From the NCBI GenBank assembly GCA_947388185.1, contig CANDQP010000027.1, positions 1 through 33,413 of the forward strand: a DNA stretch of 33,413 bases. The letters run 5' to 3'. The notes beneath the pieces are model-generated. The model was not told where the DNA came from and did no database searches. It saw only the letters and a list, made by a program, of their open reading frames with translations. Shown piece by piece: positions 7,590 to 17,090 of the stretch. Each line of letters opens with the position of its first letter. Within the stretch, counting starts at the first letter, position 1. The stretch is from an uncultured Dorea sp. (GTDB lineage Bacteria > Bacillota > Clostridia > Lachnospirales > Lachnospiraceae). The translations under genes were made by a program, and so were the position numbers.

Positions 7590-8483
7590 TCACCTGTCAT
7601 GTCTTCCAACAGCCTTAAAATGATAAAACGCACCCAGCATCCCGGCATCATTCCTGTGCTCTGCAAATGCGATTCTCGTTACAGAGGCTACGCTTGGGAT
7701 CAGATACCTCTTCACTGCCTTCTCTATCCGTTCCTTAAGATAATCCTCCTGCGCCATGATACCTCCTCCTAATACGACAACCTCAGGATTGATCACATAA
7801 CAGATATTGGCTATCCCCTGTCCAAGTACATCTGTCATCTCATCGATCGCCCTGATACAGAGCTCGTCCCCCTTCTTCGCCTCCTCAAATATATGATATC
7901 CGTTCCACACCTCCGCCGTCTCGTTCTTCCACTCCGCCACCTTTCTCGAGAGAATGCTCGCCGCCCCCAAGGTCTGGAAATCACTTCCCGCTATATGCAT
8001 ATATCCGATCTCACAGGCACTATTGCTGAAACCGTGAAACACCTTCCCATCCGCTATGATACAGCCGCCAATACCCGTTCCGACCGTCAGCATGAGCGAC
8101 GGATCGGCCCCTTTTGACGCTCCCGACACCGATTCCGCAAGCCCTGCACAGTTCACGTCATTCTCCACTTCACAGGGAATCTCAAACTTACGTTCCATCA
8201 CTTCTTTGAAACAGGTTCCCGCATAATTCGGGATCAGCGACGCCGCGTGAAAGATCTCCCCCTTCCCGGTATCTACCATACCCGCCGTAGAGATGCAGAT
8301 ACCATCGATCTTCGCTGTCTCCCGATACCGTTCTACAATACCGACTGCCTTAGACAGGATGGACGGCCCACCCTTGTATGCTTCGGTCCGCATCTCACTT
8401 CGGCAGATAAACTCTCCGGTATCATTCAATATCCCGTACTTGATCGCTGTCCCGCCTATATCTATACCTACATATCTTTCCAT
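7590..8483 (-). CDS. nanK: ROK family kinase, probable N-acetylmannosamine kinase
   Basis: MERYVGIDIGGTAIKYGIL..., ENDVNCAGLAE, LTVGTGIGGCIIADGKVFHG; located in a nan cluster. Confidence 0.85.
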   Translation of the reverse strand: MERYVGIDIGGTAIKYGILNDTGEFICRSEMRTEAYKGGPSILSKAVGIVERYRETAKIDGICISTAGMVDTGKGEIFHAASLIPNYAGTCFKEVMERKFEIPCEVENDVNCAGLAESVSGASKGADPSLMLTVGTGIGGCIIADGKVFHGFSNSACEIGYMHIAGSDFQTLGAASILSRKVAEWKNETAEVWNGYHIFEEAKKGDELCIRAIDEMTDVLGQGIANICYVINPEVVVLGGGIMAQEDYLKERIEKAVKRYLIPSVASVTRIAFAEHRNDAGMLGAFYHFKAVGRHDR

Positions 8484-8533
8484 ATCTGCACCCCTTTATT
8501 ATATGATACCAGCAACAAAAAGTCACTACTTGA

Positions 8534-8983
8534 CTATATCTTTACTTTGAATATCGCCTTCTTGATCTTCTCCGGCTTATCCGCTGCAATCGCCGTCCGA
8601 TGGGCGTCGCTTGGATAGCAGACCAGGAAATCCCCCGGCTTAAGGATCACAGAGCCATTCTTGTCCCCGTCCATCGGCAGGAAATCGTCTTGCGCCGCAT
8701 ATTCCTTCACATCCATATTCTGGATGAAATTCAGATCGATCTGCTCTGTCCCCTCAAGCATCAGATGTACGTCCAGATATTGTCTGTGCGCCTCCCAGAA
8801 ACGATCCTTTGGCTTGACTGTCTCGTATTCTACGATATTTACGAAGATCCTTTTTGCATCAATCTCATGACATCCCCTGTCGTATGCAGACAGTTCATTC
8901 TCCTTCGCATAATTGAAGCACTTGAATATTCCGTCTTCCATACATAAGTATTCTTTCAGATTCCAAACATTTCCAAATATCAT
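8534..8983 (-). CDS. YhcH/YjgK/YiaL family protein (NanQ-like)
   Basis: 149 aa, DUF386 pattern (KRIFVNIVEYETVKPKDRFWEAHRQYLDVHLMLEGTEQI, GDFLVCYPSDAHRTAIA). Confidence 0.9.
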   Translation of the reverse strand: MIFGNVWNLKEYLCMEDGIFKCFNYAKENELSAYDRGCHEIDAKRIFVNIVEYETVKPKDRFWEAHRQYLDVHLMLEGTEQIDLNFIQNMDVKEYAAQDDFLPMDGDKNGSVILKPGDFLVCYPSDAHRTAIAADKPEKIKKAIFKVKI

Positions 8984-8996
8984 CTTCTCCTCCTTC

Positions 8997-10502
8997 TCAA
9001 TTCTTGTAGATCGTCGTATATGGAGCCGGTACGGAAGTATCTCCCTTTATCTTCCTGTAGATCATGCTTGCCGGAATCCCCACAACCAGAGATACCGCAA
9101 TGGATATCAGGGAGTAAGACCAGATCGTCACCGCCTCTGCAGGGACAAAGTATTTGATAATGACCATGACAAGGGATGCCGCGATAAATGCCAGCGTCGC
9201 CCCAAAGGTATTGGCAGATTTCGTAAATGCTCCAAGAATGAAGGTTCCGATCAGAATCCCAAGTACCAGGCCCATGAATCCGTTAAACCATTCATATGCC
9301 GACTTCACTCCGCCGTTGGCCAGTACCATCGCCACAGCAATGGAGAAGATACCGACGATCAGGGAAACATACTGCCCGATCTTGGTCTGTGTCTCGAAAC
9401 TCAGCTCTTTCTTCGTGAGACGGGCCTGAATATCGAGCGTCCAGCTCGCCGCCACAGAATTAAGTCCGGTTGACAAGGTCGACTGTGACGCCGCATAGAT
9501 CGCCGCAAGCAACAGCCCCGTGACGCCGATCGGAAGCTCGAAGGCGATATAAGACGCGAAGATCTGATCCTGCGCCGCTGCCGGCGGAAGTGTATTCTGC
9601 TTATAGAATACATACAGGCCTGTTCCGATCAGATAGAACACGGTTGCAATAAAGATAGACAGCGCTCCGTTCGTAAGCATCATCTTATTCAGCTTCTTCG
9701 TATCTGTCGTCGTCGTGAAACGCTGCACGATATCCTGGCTGGACACATAAGACCCCATCGTATTGAACCCTGCGCCCACGATCATGATAAATACACTGTC
9801 CTTCAGGATATTGATGTTGAATACAGGCTGATCCGCGGCAAGGAATTTGTGCTCTGATCCCAGTACATTAAATATAGTCCCGATCCCTCCGTCGATATGT
9901 GCCAGAAGGTACACCAGCGAGAAGGTAACTCCGATCAGCAGCACCGATCCCTGGATGAAGTCCGTCCAGAGTACGGATTTCAGACCGCCGGTATAGGAGT
10001 AGATGATTGCGATCACACCCATGATAATGATCAGCAGATTAACACTGATGCCGGTAAGGCTTCCGAGCACCATACACGGAAGATACATGATGATCGACAT
10101 ACGCCCCACCTGGTAAATGATGAACATCACCGCTCCCAGCACACGGAGCCCTTTGCTTCTGAAGCGCAGTTCCAGATAATGATATGCCGTATCAATACAC
10201 AGCCTGCTGTAGATCGGAAGGAAGAACCGGATCGTCAGAGGAATCGCAAGCAGCATGCCAAGCTGGGCGAACCACATGATCCAGGTTCCGGCATAGGAAT
10301 TACCTGCGAGAGACAGGAATGATATGGGGCTTAACAAGGTTGCAAATATGGATACGGAGGTTACCCACCACGGTACGGTTCCGTCACCTTTGAAATATTC
10401 TTTTCCCTTCATCTCTTTCTTCGCAAAATGTAGGCCGGCAAACAGTACCGCCGCCAGATATACTACCAAAATAACCAGATCAATTATTGTAAATCCCTGC
10501 AT
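8997..10502 (-). CDS. Sodium:solute symporter (SSS family), probable sialic acid transporter
   Basis: 501 aa polytopic SSS protein (YFKGDGTVPWWVTSVSIFATLLSPISFLSLAGNSY, YTGGLKSVLWTDFIQ, ASQSTLSTGLNSVAASWTLDI); substrate inferred from context. Confidence 0.88.
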   Translation of the reverse strand: MQGFTIIDLVILVVYLAAVLFAGLHFAKKEMKGKEYFKGDGTVPWWVTSVSIFATLLSPISFLSLAGNSYAGTWIMWFAQLGMLLAIPLTIRFFLPIYSRLCIDTAYHYLELRFRSKGLRVLGAVMFIIYQVGRMSIIMYLPCMVLGSLTGISVNLLIIIMGVIAIIYSYTGGLKSVLWTDFIQGSVLLIGVTFSLVYLLAHIDGGIGTIFNVLGSEHKFLAADQPVFNINILKDSVFIMIVGAGFNTMGSYVSSQDIVQRFTTTTDTKKLNKMMLTNGALSIFIATVFYLIGTGLYVFYKQNTLPPAAAQDQIFASYIAFELPIGVTGLLLAAIYAASQSTLSTGLNSVAASWTLDIQARLTKKELSFETQTKIGQYVSLIVGIFSIAVAMVLANGGVKSAYEWFNGFMGLVLGILIGTFILGAFTKSANTFGATLAFIAASLVMVIIKYFVPAEAVTIWSYSLISIAVSLVVGIPASMIYRKIKGDTSVPAPYTTIYKN

Positions 10503-10513
10503 ATCTTATCCCC

Positions 10514-11434
10514 CTATACTTTATGTCCGTCTACTGTATCCCGTATCATCTGCGCCGCTTCCCTGACGACCGCCTTATCACTTTCGATCAGGTTCGTCAG
10601 CGGTTCCCTCACTCCTCCAAGCTCAAGCCCTTCGTTGATCTTAAGTACAGCCTTGATGACGCCGTACATATTTCCATGGGCAGAACACAGCTTATAGATG
10701 ATCTCATTGACCTTGTACTGGAGCTTCCTTGCCTTCTCAAGCTCCCCTGCCCTCACATATTCTTCCAGCGTCAGAAATAATTCCGGCATTGCGCCGTAGG
10801 TGCCTCCGATGCCGCCTTCTGCTCCGATCGCCAGGCCGCTGATAAACTGCTCGTCCGGTCCGTTGAAGATAATGTAATCCTCCCCGCCTTCCTGCTTAAA
10901 CATCTGAATATCCTGCACCGGCATGGAGGAATTCTTCACACCGATCACTCTGGGATTCTTCCTCATCTCTGCAAATAAATTCATCGTCAGCGCCACGCCT
11001 GCAAGCTGGGGGATATTATAGATCACAAAATCCGTATTCGGCGCCGCAGAGCTGATATCGTTCCAGTATTTTGCAATTGCATGCTCCGGCAGACGGAAGT
11101 AGATCGGCGGGATCGCGGCGATCGCATCCACACCAAGGCTTTCTGCATGTCTGGCCAGTTCCATACTGTCCCTGGTATTGTTGCATGCAACATGGGCGAT
11201 CACCGTAAGCCTGCCCTCGGCCGCCTTCATTACATTTTCCAGAATGAGCTTCCGATCTTCCACACTCAGGTAGATGCATTCTCCGGAAGAACCATTGACA
11301 TAGACGCCTCTGACCCCTTTGTCTGCGAAATATCTGGTCAGCGCCTGTACTCCCCCCGGACTGATCTCTCCCTTCTCGTCATAACATGCATAAAATGCAG
11401 GAATTACTCCTTTATATTTATTCAGATCTCTCAT
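10514..11434 (-). CDS. nanA: N-acetylneuraminate lyase (DapA/NanA superfamily)
   Basis: 306 aa (KGVIPAFYACYDEKGEISPGGVQALTRYFADKGVRGVYVNGSSGECIYLSVEDRKLILENV, FVIYNIPQLAGVALT, VIGVKNSS). Confidence 0.88.
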   Translation of the reverse strand: MRDLNKYKGVIPAFYACYDEKGEISPGGVQALTRYFADKGVRGVYVNGSSGECIYLSVEDRKLILENVMKAAEGRLTVIAHVACNNTRDSMELARHAESLGVDAIAAIPPIYFRLPEHAIAKYWNDISSAAPNTDFVIYNIPQLAGVALTMNLFAEMRKNPRVIGVKNSSMPVQDIQMFKQEGGEDYIIFNGPDEQFISGLAIGAEGGIGGTYGAMPELFLTLEEYVRAGELEKARKLQYKVNEIIYKLCSAHGNMYGVIKAVLKINEGLELGGVREPLTNLIESDKAVVREAAQMIRDTVDGHKV

Positions 11435-11470
11435 GGTTTCCTCTCCTTTTCTCTCTGGATAGTTCTTTCC

Positions 11471-12160
11471 TTACTTCTCAAGGCTTCTGGCAAATGCTCT
11501 TGTGATCAACTGGGGCCTTGTGATCGCCGAACCTACTACCACGCAGTATGCCCCAAGCTCAATGACCCGCCTTGCCTTCTCCGGAGTATCAATATTCCCC
11601 TCCGCGATCACCTTATGCTTCACCCGGGCTATAATCTCCCTTATGATCCTGAAATCATCCTCCTCTGCCTTGTCTCCCTGACTCTGTCTGGTATATCCGA
11701 CCAGCGTTGTTCCGATAAAATCGAATCCCAATTCATCTGCATGAACCGCCTCCTCTATGGTCGAGCAATCTGCCATCAGAAGCTGGTCCGGATATTTCTC
11801 CCTGATCTGGCTGACAAACGCATCCAGAGTCAGGCCATTCGGCCGCAGCCTGTCCGTCGCATCCAATGCAATAATCTCCGGCCTTACCTCCATCAATTCG
11901 TCGATCTCCTTCATCGTCGGTGTGATATAGACCTCACAATTCTCATAATCTCTCTTGACGATGCCGATCACAGGCAGGTCTACCTGCGACTGGATCTCCC
12001 GGATATCCTCTTTGGTATTGGCGCGTATTCCTACGGCCCCTCCTTCTTTTGCCGCCAGCGCCATTCTTCCCATAATGAATGAAGAATGCAGCGGTTCGTC
12101 GGGCAGCGCCTGGCATGATACTACAAGCCTGCCCTCCAGATCTTCCACATTTTCCTGCAT
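11471..12160 (-). CDS. nanE: N-acylglucosamine-6-phosphate 2-epimerase (putative ManNAc-6-P epimerase)
   Basis: [49 protein letters not shown]..., [40 protein letters not shown]. Start at ATG 12160 chosen because AAAGGAGT SD precedes it; the ORF is open to 12271. Confidence 0.93.
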   Translation of the reverse strand: MQENVEDLEGRLVVSCQALPDEPLHSSFIMGRMALAAKEGGAVGIRANTKEDIREIQSQVDLPVIGIVKRDYENCEVYITPTMKEIDELMEVRPEIIALDATDRLRPNGLTLDAFVSQIREKYPDQLLMADCSTIEEAVHADELGFDFIGTTLVGYTRQSQGDKAEEDDFRIIREIIARVKHKVIAEGNIDTPEKARRVIELGAYCVVVGSAITRPQLITRAFARSLEK

Positions 12161-12278
12161 ACTCTTACTCCTTTCTTCTCTCCTGCCGCTTTTCTTTGGT
12201 TCCTTATGCCTTGCATGTTCCTGTCTGCCACTCAGTATATCAGCAAGACTTTTATTTTCATATAGATTCAAACCGTTC

Positions 12279-12292
12279 CGAAAGTGCTTTCA
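12279..12292 (-). promoter_or_regulatory. Candidate CcpA cre-like operator upstream of nanE
   Basis: Minus-strand TGAAAGCACTTTCG resembles the cre consensus (TGAAARCGYTTTCW) with two deviations. Confidence 0.3.
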
Positions 12293-12445
12293 AAATTTTC
12301 AAAACAAGGCGTTCTCTGATTAAAATCTGGCATGGTTTTTTAGTAATATTGCACAATATCAGGTTACTTCTTTCTATCTCTGAAAGTATTTGCATTTTTC
12401 AGGAAAACTATGCAGGCTAATTTCATCGCCAAACTACATACAAAA

Positions 12446-12482
12446 ACAGGACGTGTCTGAAAATCATTCAAACACGCCCTGT
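12446..12482 (-). terminator. Rho-independent terminator after lgt (possibly bidirectional)
   Basis: ACAGGaCGTGT...ACACGcCCTGT hairpin with T-tracts on both strands (TCTTTTT plus, TTTTTG minus). Confidence 0.75.
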
Positions 12483-12493
12483 TCTTTTTATAT

Positions 12494-13351
12494 CTAATCA
12501 AAATATCTTAATCTTCTCCAGTTAAACAGCAGGATCAGTGCCGATCCAACGACAAGGATTCCCGCTAAAAGCTGCGAGACAGGGAATCCATTCGGCAGCA
12601 GAAGTTGATCGGTCCTCAGTCTTTCGATCCAGAACCGTCCAAACCCATATCCTGCCAGATACAGAAGAAAGATCTCTCCGTCAAATTGCTTATGTTTCCT
12701 GTAGATCAGCAGAAGGATCAATATCAGAAGGCACCACAGCGACTCATAGAGAAATGTCGGATGCACCTGGATGAACGACACGTCGCCCACCGTCTCCATA
12801 TGCTTGCGCATCAGCTCCGTAATGTCCGAACCCCTGACCGCGTCTACCGGAAGCCGCATGGCAAGAAGCCAGTCCGTATATTCTCCGAAGGCTTCCCTGT
12901 TAAAGAAATTCCCCCACCGGCCGATCATCTGCCCCGCCACAAGTCCCAGTCCGGCCGTATCCATAAGAAGCGGCGCAGACAGACCTCTCCGTCTGGCAAA
13001 CACCGTCACCGTAATGACCGCCGCGATCACTCCTCCGTATATCGCAAGCCCGCCCTGGCGGATATTGAAGATACTTAAGATATCTCTCTTATACATATCC
13101 CAGGAGAAGATCACATAGTAGATCCTTGCCCCGATGATCGAAAATATGACCGCATATATGGCAAGATCATAGTAGTCTTCCGGATTCTGCCCGGTACGCT
13201 TCGCCTCCATGGCCGCGATAAAGATACCGGCCAGAATTCCGATCCCTATAATGATCCCGTAATATGCAATGTCAAAACCAAATATTGTGATGTGATCGCC
13301 TACCGACTTCAGATGAATCCCAATATGAGGGAAATCTATCATTCTGTGCAT
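12494..13351 (-). CDS. lgt: Prolipoprotein diacylglyceryl transferase
   Basis: GGLAIYGGVIAAVITV, GLVAGQMIGRWGNFFNREAFG, HPTFLYESLWCLLILILLL, GRFWIERLRTDQL; typical Lgt. Confidence 0.95.
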   Translation of the reverse strand: MHRMIDFPHIGIHLKSVGDHITIFGFDIAYYGIIIGIGILAGIFIAAMEAKRTGQNPEDYYDLAIYAVIFSIIGARIYYVIFSWDMYKRDILSIFNIRQGGLAIYGGVIAAVITVTVFARRRGLSAPLLMDTAGLGLVAGQMIGRWGNFFNREAFGEYTDWLLAMRLPVDAVRGSDITELMRKHMETVGDVSFIQVHPTFLYESLWCLLILILLLIYRKHKQFDGEIFLLYLAGYGFGRFWIERLRTDQLLLPNGFPVSQLLAGILVVGSALILLFNWRRLRYFD

Positions 13352-13368
13352 GATCCCATTCTCCCTCC

Positions 13369-14469
13369 CTATACATTAAAACGGAACAGCATGATGTCTC
13401 CGTCCTTCACCACGTAGTCTTTGCCTTCCAGCCTGATCAGACCCTTTTCCTTCGCCGCTGCATGGCTCCCGCATTCCATCAGGTCATCGTAGGATACCAC
13501 CTCCGCGCGGATGAAGCCCCGCTCGAAATCCGAATGGATCTTGCCTGCCGCCTGAGGCGCCTTCGTACCTTCTGTAATGGTCCACGCACGCACCTCCGGC
13601 TCTCCCGCCGTCAGATAACTGATCAGACCCAGCAGCCTGTAGCTTGCCTTGATCATCTTCTCGAGTCCGGATTCCGACAATCCCAGATCTTCAAGGAACA
13701 TCTTCTTCTCATCTTCCTCAAGCTCCGCGATCTCCTGCTCGATCTGCGCGCACACTACGAACACCTCGCTTCGCTCCCCCTGCGCATATTCACGAACCGC
13801 CTGCACACCGCTGTTGGCCGCGCCGTCGTCCGCCAGATCGTCCTCCGCCACGTTCGCGGCATAGATCACCGGCTTATAGGTCAGCAGGTTATATCCTGTG
13901 AGCCATGCCTGCTCTTCTTCATCCTCAGCCCCTTCGAACGTCTTCGCAAGCCTGCCCTCTTCCAGATGCACCTTGATCTTATTAAGAAGCGCAAGCTCCT
14001 TCGCCGCCGCCTTGTCATTTCTAGCCGACTTAGAAGTCTTGGCGATCCTTCTCTCCAGTATCTCCAGATCCGAGAAGATCAATTCCAGATTGATGGTTTC
14101 TATATCTCTAAGAGGATTGATACTACCGTCCACATGCACGATATTGCTGTCCTCAAAACATCTCACCACATGGACGATGGCATCCACTTCCCGGATATTC
14201 GCAAGAAACTGGTTGCCGAGTCCTTCGCCCTTCGAAGCTCCCTTCACCAGTCCCGCGATATCTACGAATTCGATCGCCGCCGGTATGATCTTCTTCGTCT
14301 GGTACATCTTACCCAAAACATCAAGCCTCTCATCCGGTACGGTTACAACTCCCACATTGGGATCTATCGTACAGAACGGGTAATTCGCCGATTCTGCGCC
14401 TGCCTTTGTTAATGAATTAAATAACGTGCTCTTACCGACATTGGGTAAGCCTACGATTCCTAGTTTCAT
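13369..14469 (-). CDS. ychF: Redox-regulated ATPase/GTP-binding protein YchF
   Basis: [43 protein letters not shown]-terminal TGS-like region. Start at ATG 14469 preceded by GGAGGA. Confidence 0.95.
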   Translation of the reverse strand: MKLGIVGLPNVGKSTLFNSLTKAGAESANYPFCTIDPNVGVVTVPDERLDVLGKMYQTKKIIPAAIEFVDIAGLVKGASKGEGLGNQFLANIREVDAIVHVVRCFEDSNIVHVDGSINPLRDIETINLELIFSDLEILERRIAKTSKSARNDKAAAKELALLNKIKVHLEEGRLAKTFEGAEDEEEQAWLTGYNLLTYKPVIYAANVAEDDLADDGAANSGVQAVREYAQGERSEVFVVCAQIEQEIAELEEDEKKMFLEDLGLSESGLEKMIKASYRLLGLISYLTAGEPEVRAWTITEGTKAPQAAGKIHSDFERGFIRAEVVSYDDLMECGSHAAAKEKGLIRLEGKDYVVKDGDIMLFRFNV

Positions 14470-14841
14470 ATTTATAAATTCCTCCTGCAAAACATCTTAA
14501 ATCCTAAAAAAAGCCAAAAAAAGCCTTAATACAGTAATTTATATATTACCACATAAGGCTTTATAAGTCTATGAATAATGATGTTTAAAGCTAAATTTCG
14601 AACTTTTAAGTGCTTTTGTACTGATTATGATCCGTCAGCGGTATGAAGACCTGCTTTCACTTCTCCTTGGTGGAAGAGGATTAGGGTTTACATCTAGTCC
14701 TCTGTCAGCGGCCTATAATATATGTTATACTAACAGCCGGAAAGAACATTTTTATTTTATAAGGAGACGATTCTGATATCTCCTCTCAGAAAAAGAAACC
14801 GACGAATAATTCTTTCAGAAGAAATGTCTGGTGAAAAAATG

Positions 14842-14870
14842 TGCAGATACCCGCTAATCACGGGTCTGCA
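14842..14870 (-). terminator. Rho-independent terminator overlapping the 3' end of thiN
   Basis: Minus strand TGCAGACCCG-TGATTAG-CGGGTATCTGCA then CATTTTTTC; overlaps the thiN stop at 14854-14856. Confidence 0.75.
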
Positions 14871-15516
14871 TCAAAATCACTCTTCCGGAAGGGAAACTGA
14901 TCACCGCCTCGTCGGAATCCTCCGCAATCTCATTACTGACGCAGAGACTGTTGCAGGGCTTCAATGTATGATTTCTCAACGGATACTTCGCGTTCTTAAT
15001 ATTGAACCCGAATATCTCGTCTCCCAGAGGAAATACAGAGAAATACGTCCCGTAAGCCTCGCTCCTTCTTAAGTGCGTCTCTCCCTCGCCGATTATAGAT
15101 ATTAGATTCTGGCGGTCCATGATCTTCGCGTCTACCCCGGCTTTGAACGGAATAGAAAGGCTCTGTATATTCGCCCATAGATGATCGATCCGGCCGCCCG
15201 TGGCCCCCAGGATGATCATCTCCTTCGACCCAAGTGTCATGGCAAGGCGGATCGCGATCTCCGTATCGGAGGCATCCTTAACCGGATTGTAGTCCCTGAC
15301 CGGAACATCCGTCTCATTCTTGTAATAATCCCGGATCTCCTCTCTCGTGCTGTCAAAATCGCCCACGATATAATCCGGCATGATCTGATGATAGTACAGG
15401 AACTCTACGCCCCTGTCCACCCCGATCACACATCTGTCCTTCTGCTGCTTAAGAACAGAAAGAGTCAGTTCTTCATCCAGTTCCCCGCCGCTGATAATTA
15501 CACATCTTTTACTCAT
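14854..15516 (-). CDS. thiN: Thiamine diphosphokinase
   Basis: CVIGVDRGVEFLYYHQIMPDYIVGDFDS, PVKDASDTEIAIRLAM, LGATGGRIDHLWANI; follows rpe. Confidence 0.92.
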   Translation of the reverse strand: MSKRCVIISGGELDEELTLSVLKQQKDRCVIGVDRGVEFLYYHQIMPDYIVGDFDSTREEIRDYYKNETDVPVRDYNPVKDASDTEIAIRLAMTLGSKEMIILGATGGRIDHLWANIQSLSIPFKAGVDAKIMDRQNLISIIGEGETHLRRSEAYGTYFSVFPLGDEIFGFNIKNAKYPLRNHTLKPCNSLCVSNEIAEDSDEAVISFPSGRVILMQTRD

Positions 15517-16177
15517 ATTCTCTCAGTATCTCCATGAATTCTCTTGTATTCTCCGCCGTTCTGTCTCCAAATACCGCGGAGCCTGCAACGATCACATTCG
15601 CTCCCGCGTTAAGAACCTCCCGCACATTCGAAAGGCCAATCCCGCCGTCCACCTCGATATCCGCCGATATCCCCTGTGCTTCCATCATGCCGCGTATCTT
15701 ACGGATCTTATCCAATGATTCCGGGATAAACTTCTGTCCTCCGAAGCCCGGATGCACGCTCATAACCAGGATCATATCTATCTCCTTAAGATAAGGCTCT
15801 ACGGACTCTGCCGGAGTCTCCGGGCAGATGGACAAGCCTGTCTTCAGGCCGCACTCCCGGATCTTCCCAAGCGTCGCATCCACATCCTCACACGCCTCCA
15901 GATGAACCGTCACCAGATCTGCTCCGGCTTTCCTGAAATCTTCTATATAGCGGACAGGCTCCTGAACCATCAGATGAACATCCATCACCTGATCCGTCGC
16001 ATCATGGATCGACGCCAATACAGGCATACCAAAGGAGATACTTGGCACAAACATCCCGTCCATCACATCATAATGCAGATACCTGGCGCCATTCTTCTCC
16101 GTCTCCTGAATCTCCCGGCCAAGAACCTTGAAATCGGCTGCCAGAATCGACGGGGCCAATATATAATCCATACTCAA
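15509..16177 (-). CDS. rpe: Ribulose-phosphate 3-epimerase
   Basis: LAPSILAADF, HYDVMDGMFVPSISFG, DVHLMVQEPVRYIEDF, MSVHPGFGGQKFIPESLDKI. Confidence 0.96.
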   Translation of the reverse strand: MSMDYILAPSILAADFKVLGREIQETEKNGARYLHYDVMDGMFVPSISFGMPVLASIHDATDQVMDVHLMVQEPVRYIEDFRKAGADLVTVHLEACEDVDATLGKIRECGLKTGLSICPETPAESVEPYLKEIDMILVMSVHPGFGGQKFIPESLDKIRKIRGMMEAQGISADIEVDGGIGLSNVREVLNAGANVIVAGSAVFGDRTAENTREFMEILREYE

Positions 16178-17052
16178 TACCTCCTCCTGTTCTTCAATTC
16201 CTCATACATCTCCGTATAATCCTTATAGCGGACAGGATGTATCTTCCCTTCCTCCACGGCCTGCTTCACCCCGCATCCCGGCTCGTGTATATGGTCGCAT
16301 CCCTGGAAACGGCACGTCCCCTCATACTGCGCGAATTCCGGGAAATGATATTTCAATTCTTCCTTCTCGAAATCATTGACATACAGAGAGCTGAATCCCG
16401 GAGTATCCATGATATAGGAGTCTCCGTCAATGAGAAACAGCTCTGAATGCCGGGTCGTATGCTTCCCCCGTTCGATCTTCCGGCTGATCGCTCCCGTCTC
16501 CATGTTCGCCTCAGGAGTCAGCACATTGATCAGCGAGGACTTACCCACGCCCGACGGGCCGGCGATCGCCGTCGTCTTTCCCTTAAGAGCCTGTCTGACT
16601 TCGTCAATATTCTCTTCCTTCCATGCGCTTACGAACATCAGAGGATAGCCGCTCTCCCGATAAACCTCCCGTAGTTCACTGATCTGTGATCCGTCCGCAA
16701 TATCCGTCTTATTAAAGCAGAGTATCACCGGCAGACCCTTGCTCTCCATCATGACCAGGAAACGATCCAGAAGATTAAAATGCGGGGCGGGCTTAAGAAC
16801 CGCGAAAACAACCAACGCCTGGTCTATATTCGCCACCGCCGGACGGATCAGTTCATTACTGCGCGGCAGAATACGGATCATGCTGCCCGTCTTCTCCTCT
16901 TCGTCCAGCACCTCTATCTCTACATTATCGCCTACCAGCGGTTTGATCTTCTCCTTGCGAAAGATTCCCTTCGCTTTACATTCATAAACACCGGATTCTA
17001 CCACATGTACGTAGTAGAATCCGGCAATCCCTTTCACAATCTTACCCTGCAT
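16174..17052 (-). CDS. rsgA: Ribosome small subunit-dependent GTPase A
   Basis: Circularly permuted GTPase: NKTD, GPSGVGKSSLINVL, DTPGF; C-terminal Zn motif CRFQGCDHIHEPGCGVKQAV. Confidence 0.96.
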   Translation of the reverse strand: MQGKIVKGIAGFYYVHVVESGVYECKAKGIFRKEKIKPLVGDNVEIEVLDEEEKTGSMIRILPRSNELIRPAVANIDQALVVFAVLKPAPHFNLLDRFLVMMESKGLPVILCFNKTDIADGSQISELREVYRESGYPLMFVSAWKEENIDEVRQALKGKTTAIAGPSGVGKSSLINVLTPEANMETGAISRKIERGKHTTRHSELFLIDGDSYIMDTPGFSSLYVNDFEKEELKYHFPEFAQYEGTCRFQGCDHIHEPGCGVKQAVEEGKIHPVRYKDYTEMYEELKNRRRY

Positions 17053-17090
17053 ATATCAACCTGCCCATCTGCTGCGGCACATAAATACCG

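Noticed and set aside
6900-7772. 290 aa plus-strand ORF
   Set aside because: Antisense to rpiR and the ROK gene; no coding support.
11081-12082. 333 aa plus-strand ORF
   Set aside because: Antisense to nanA and nanE; no domain signal.
12161-12271. N-terminal extension of the NanE ORF
   Set aside because: Basic, unlike NanE proteins; a good SD precedes ATG 12160.
13462-14412. 316 aa plus-strand ORF
   Set aside because: Antisense to ychF with no recognisable domain.
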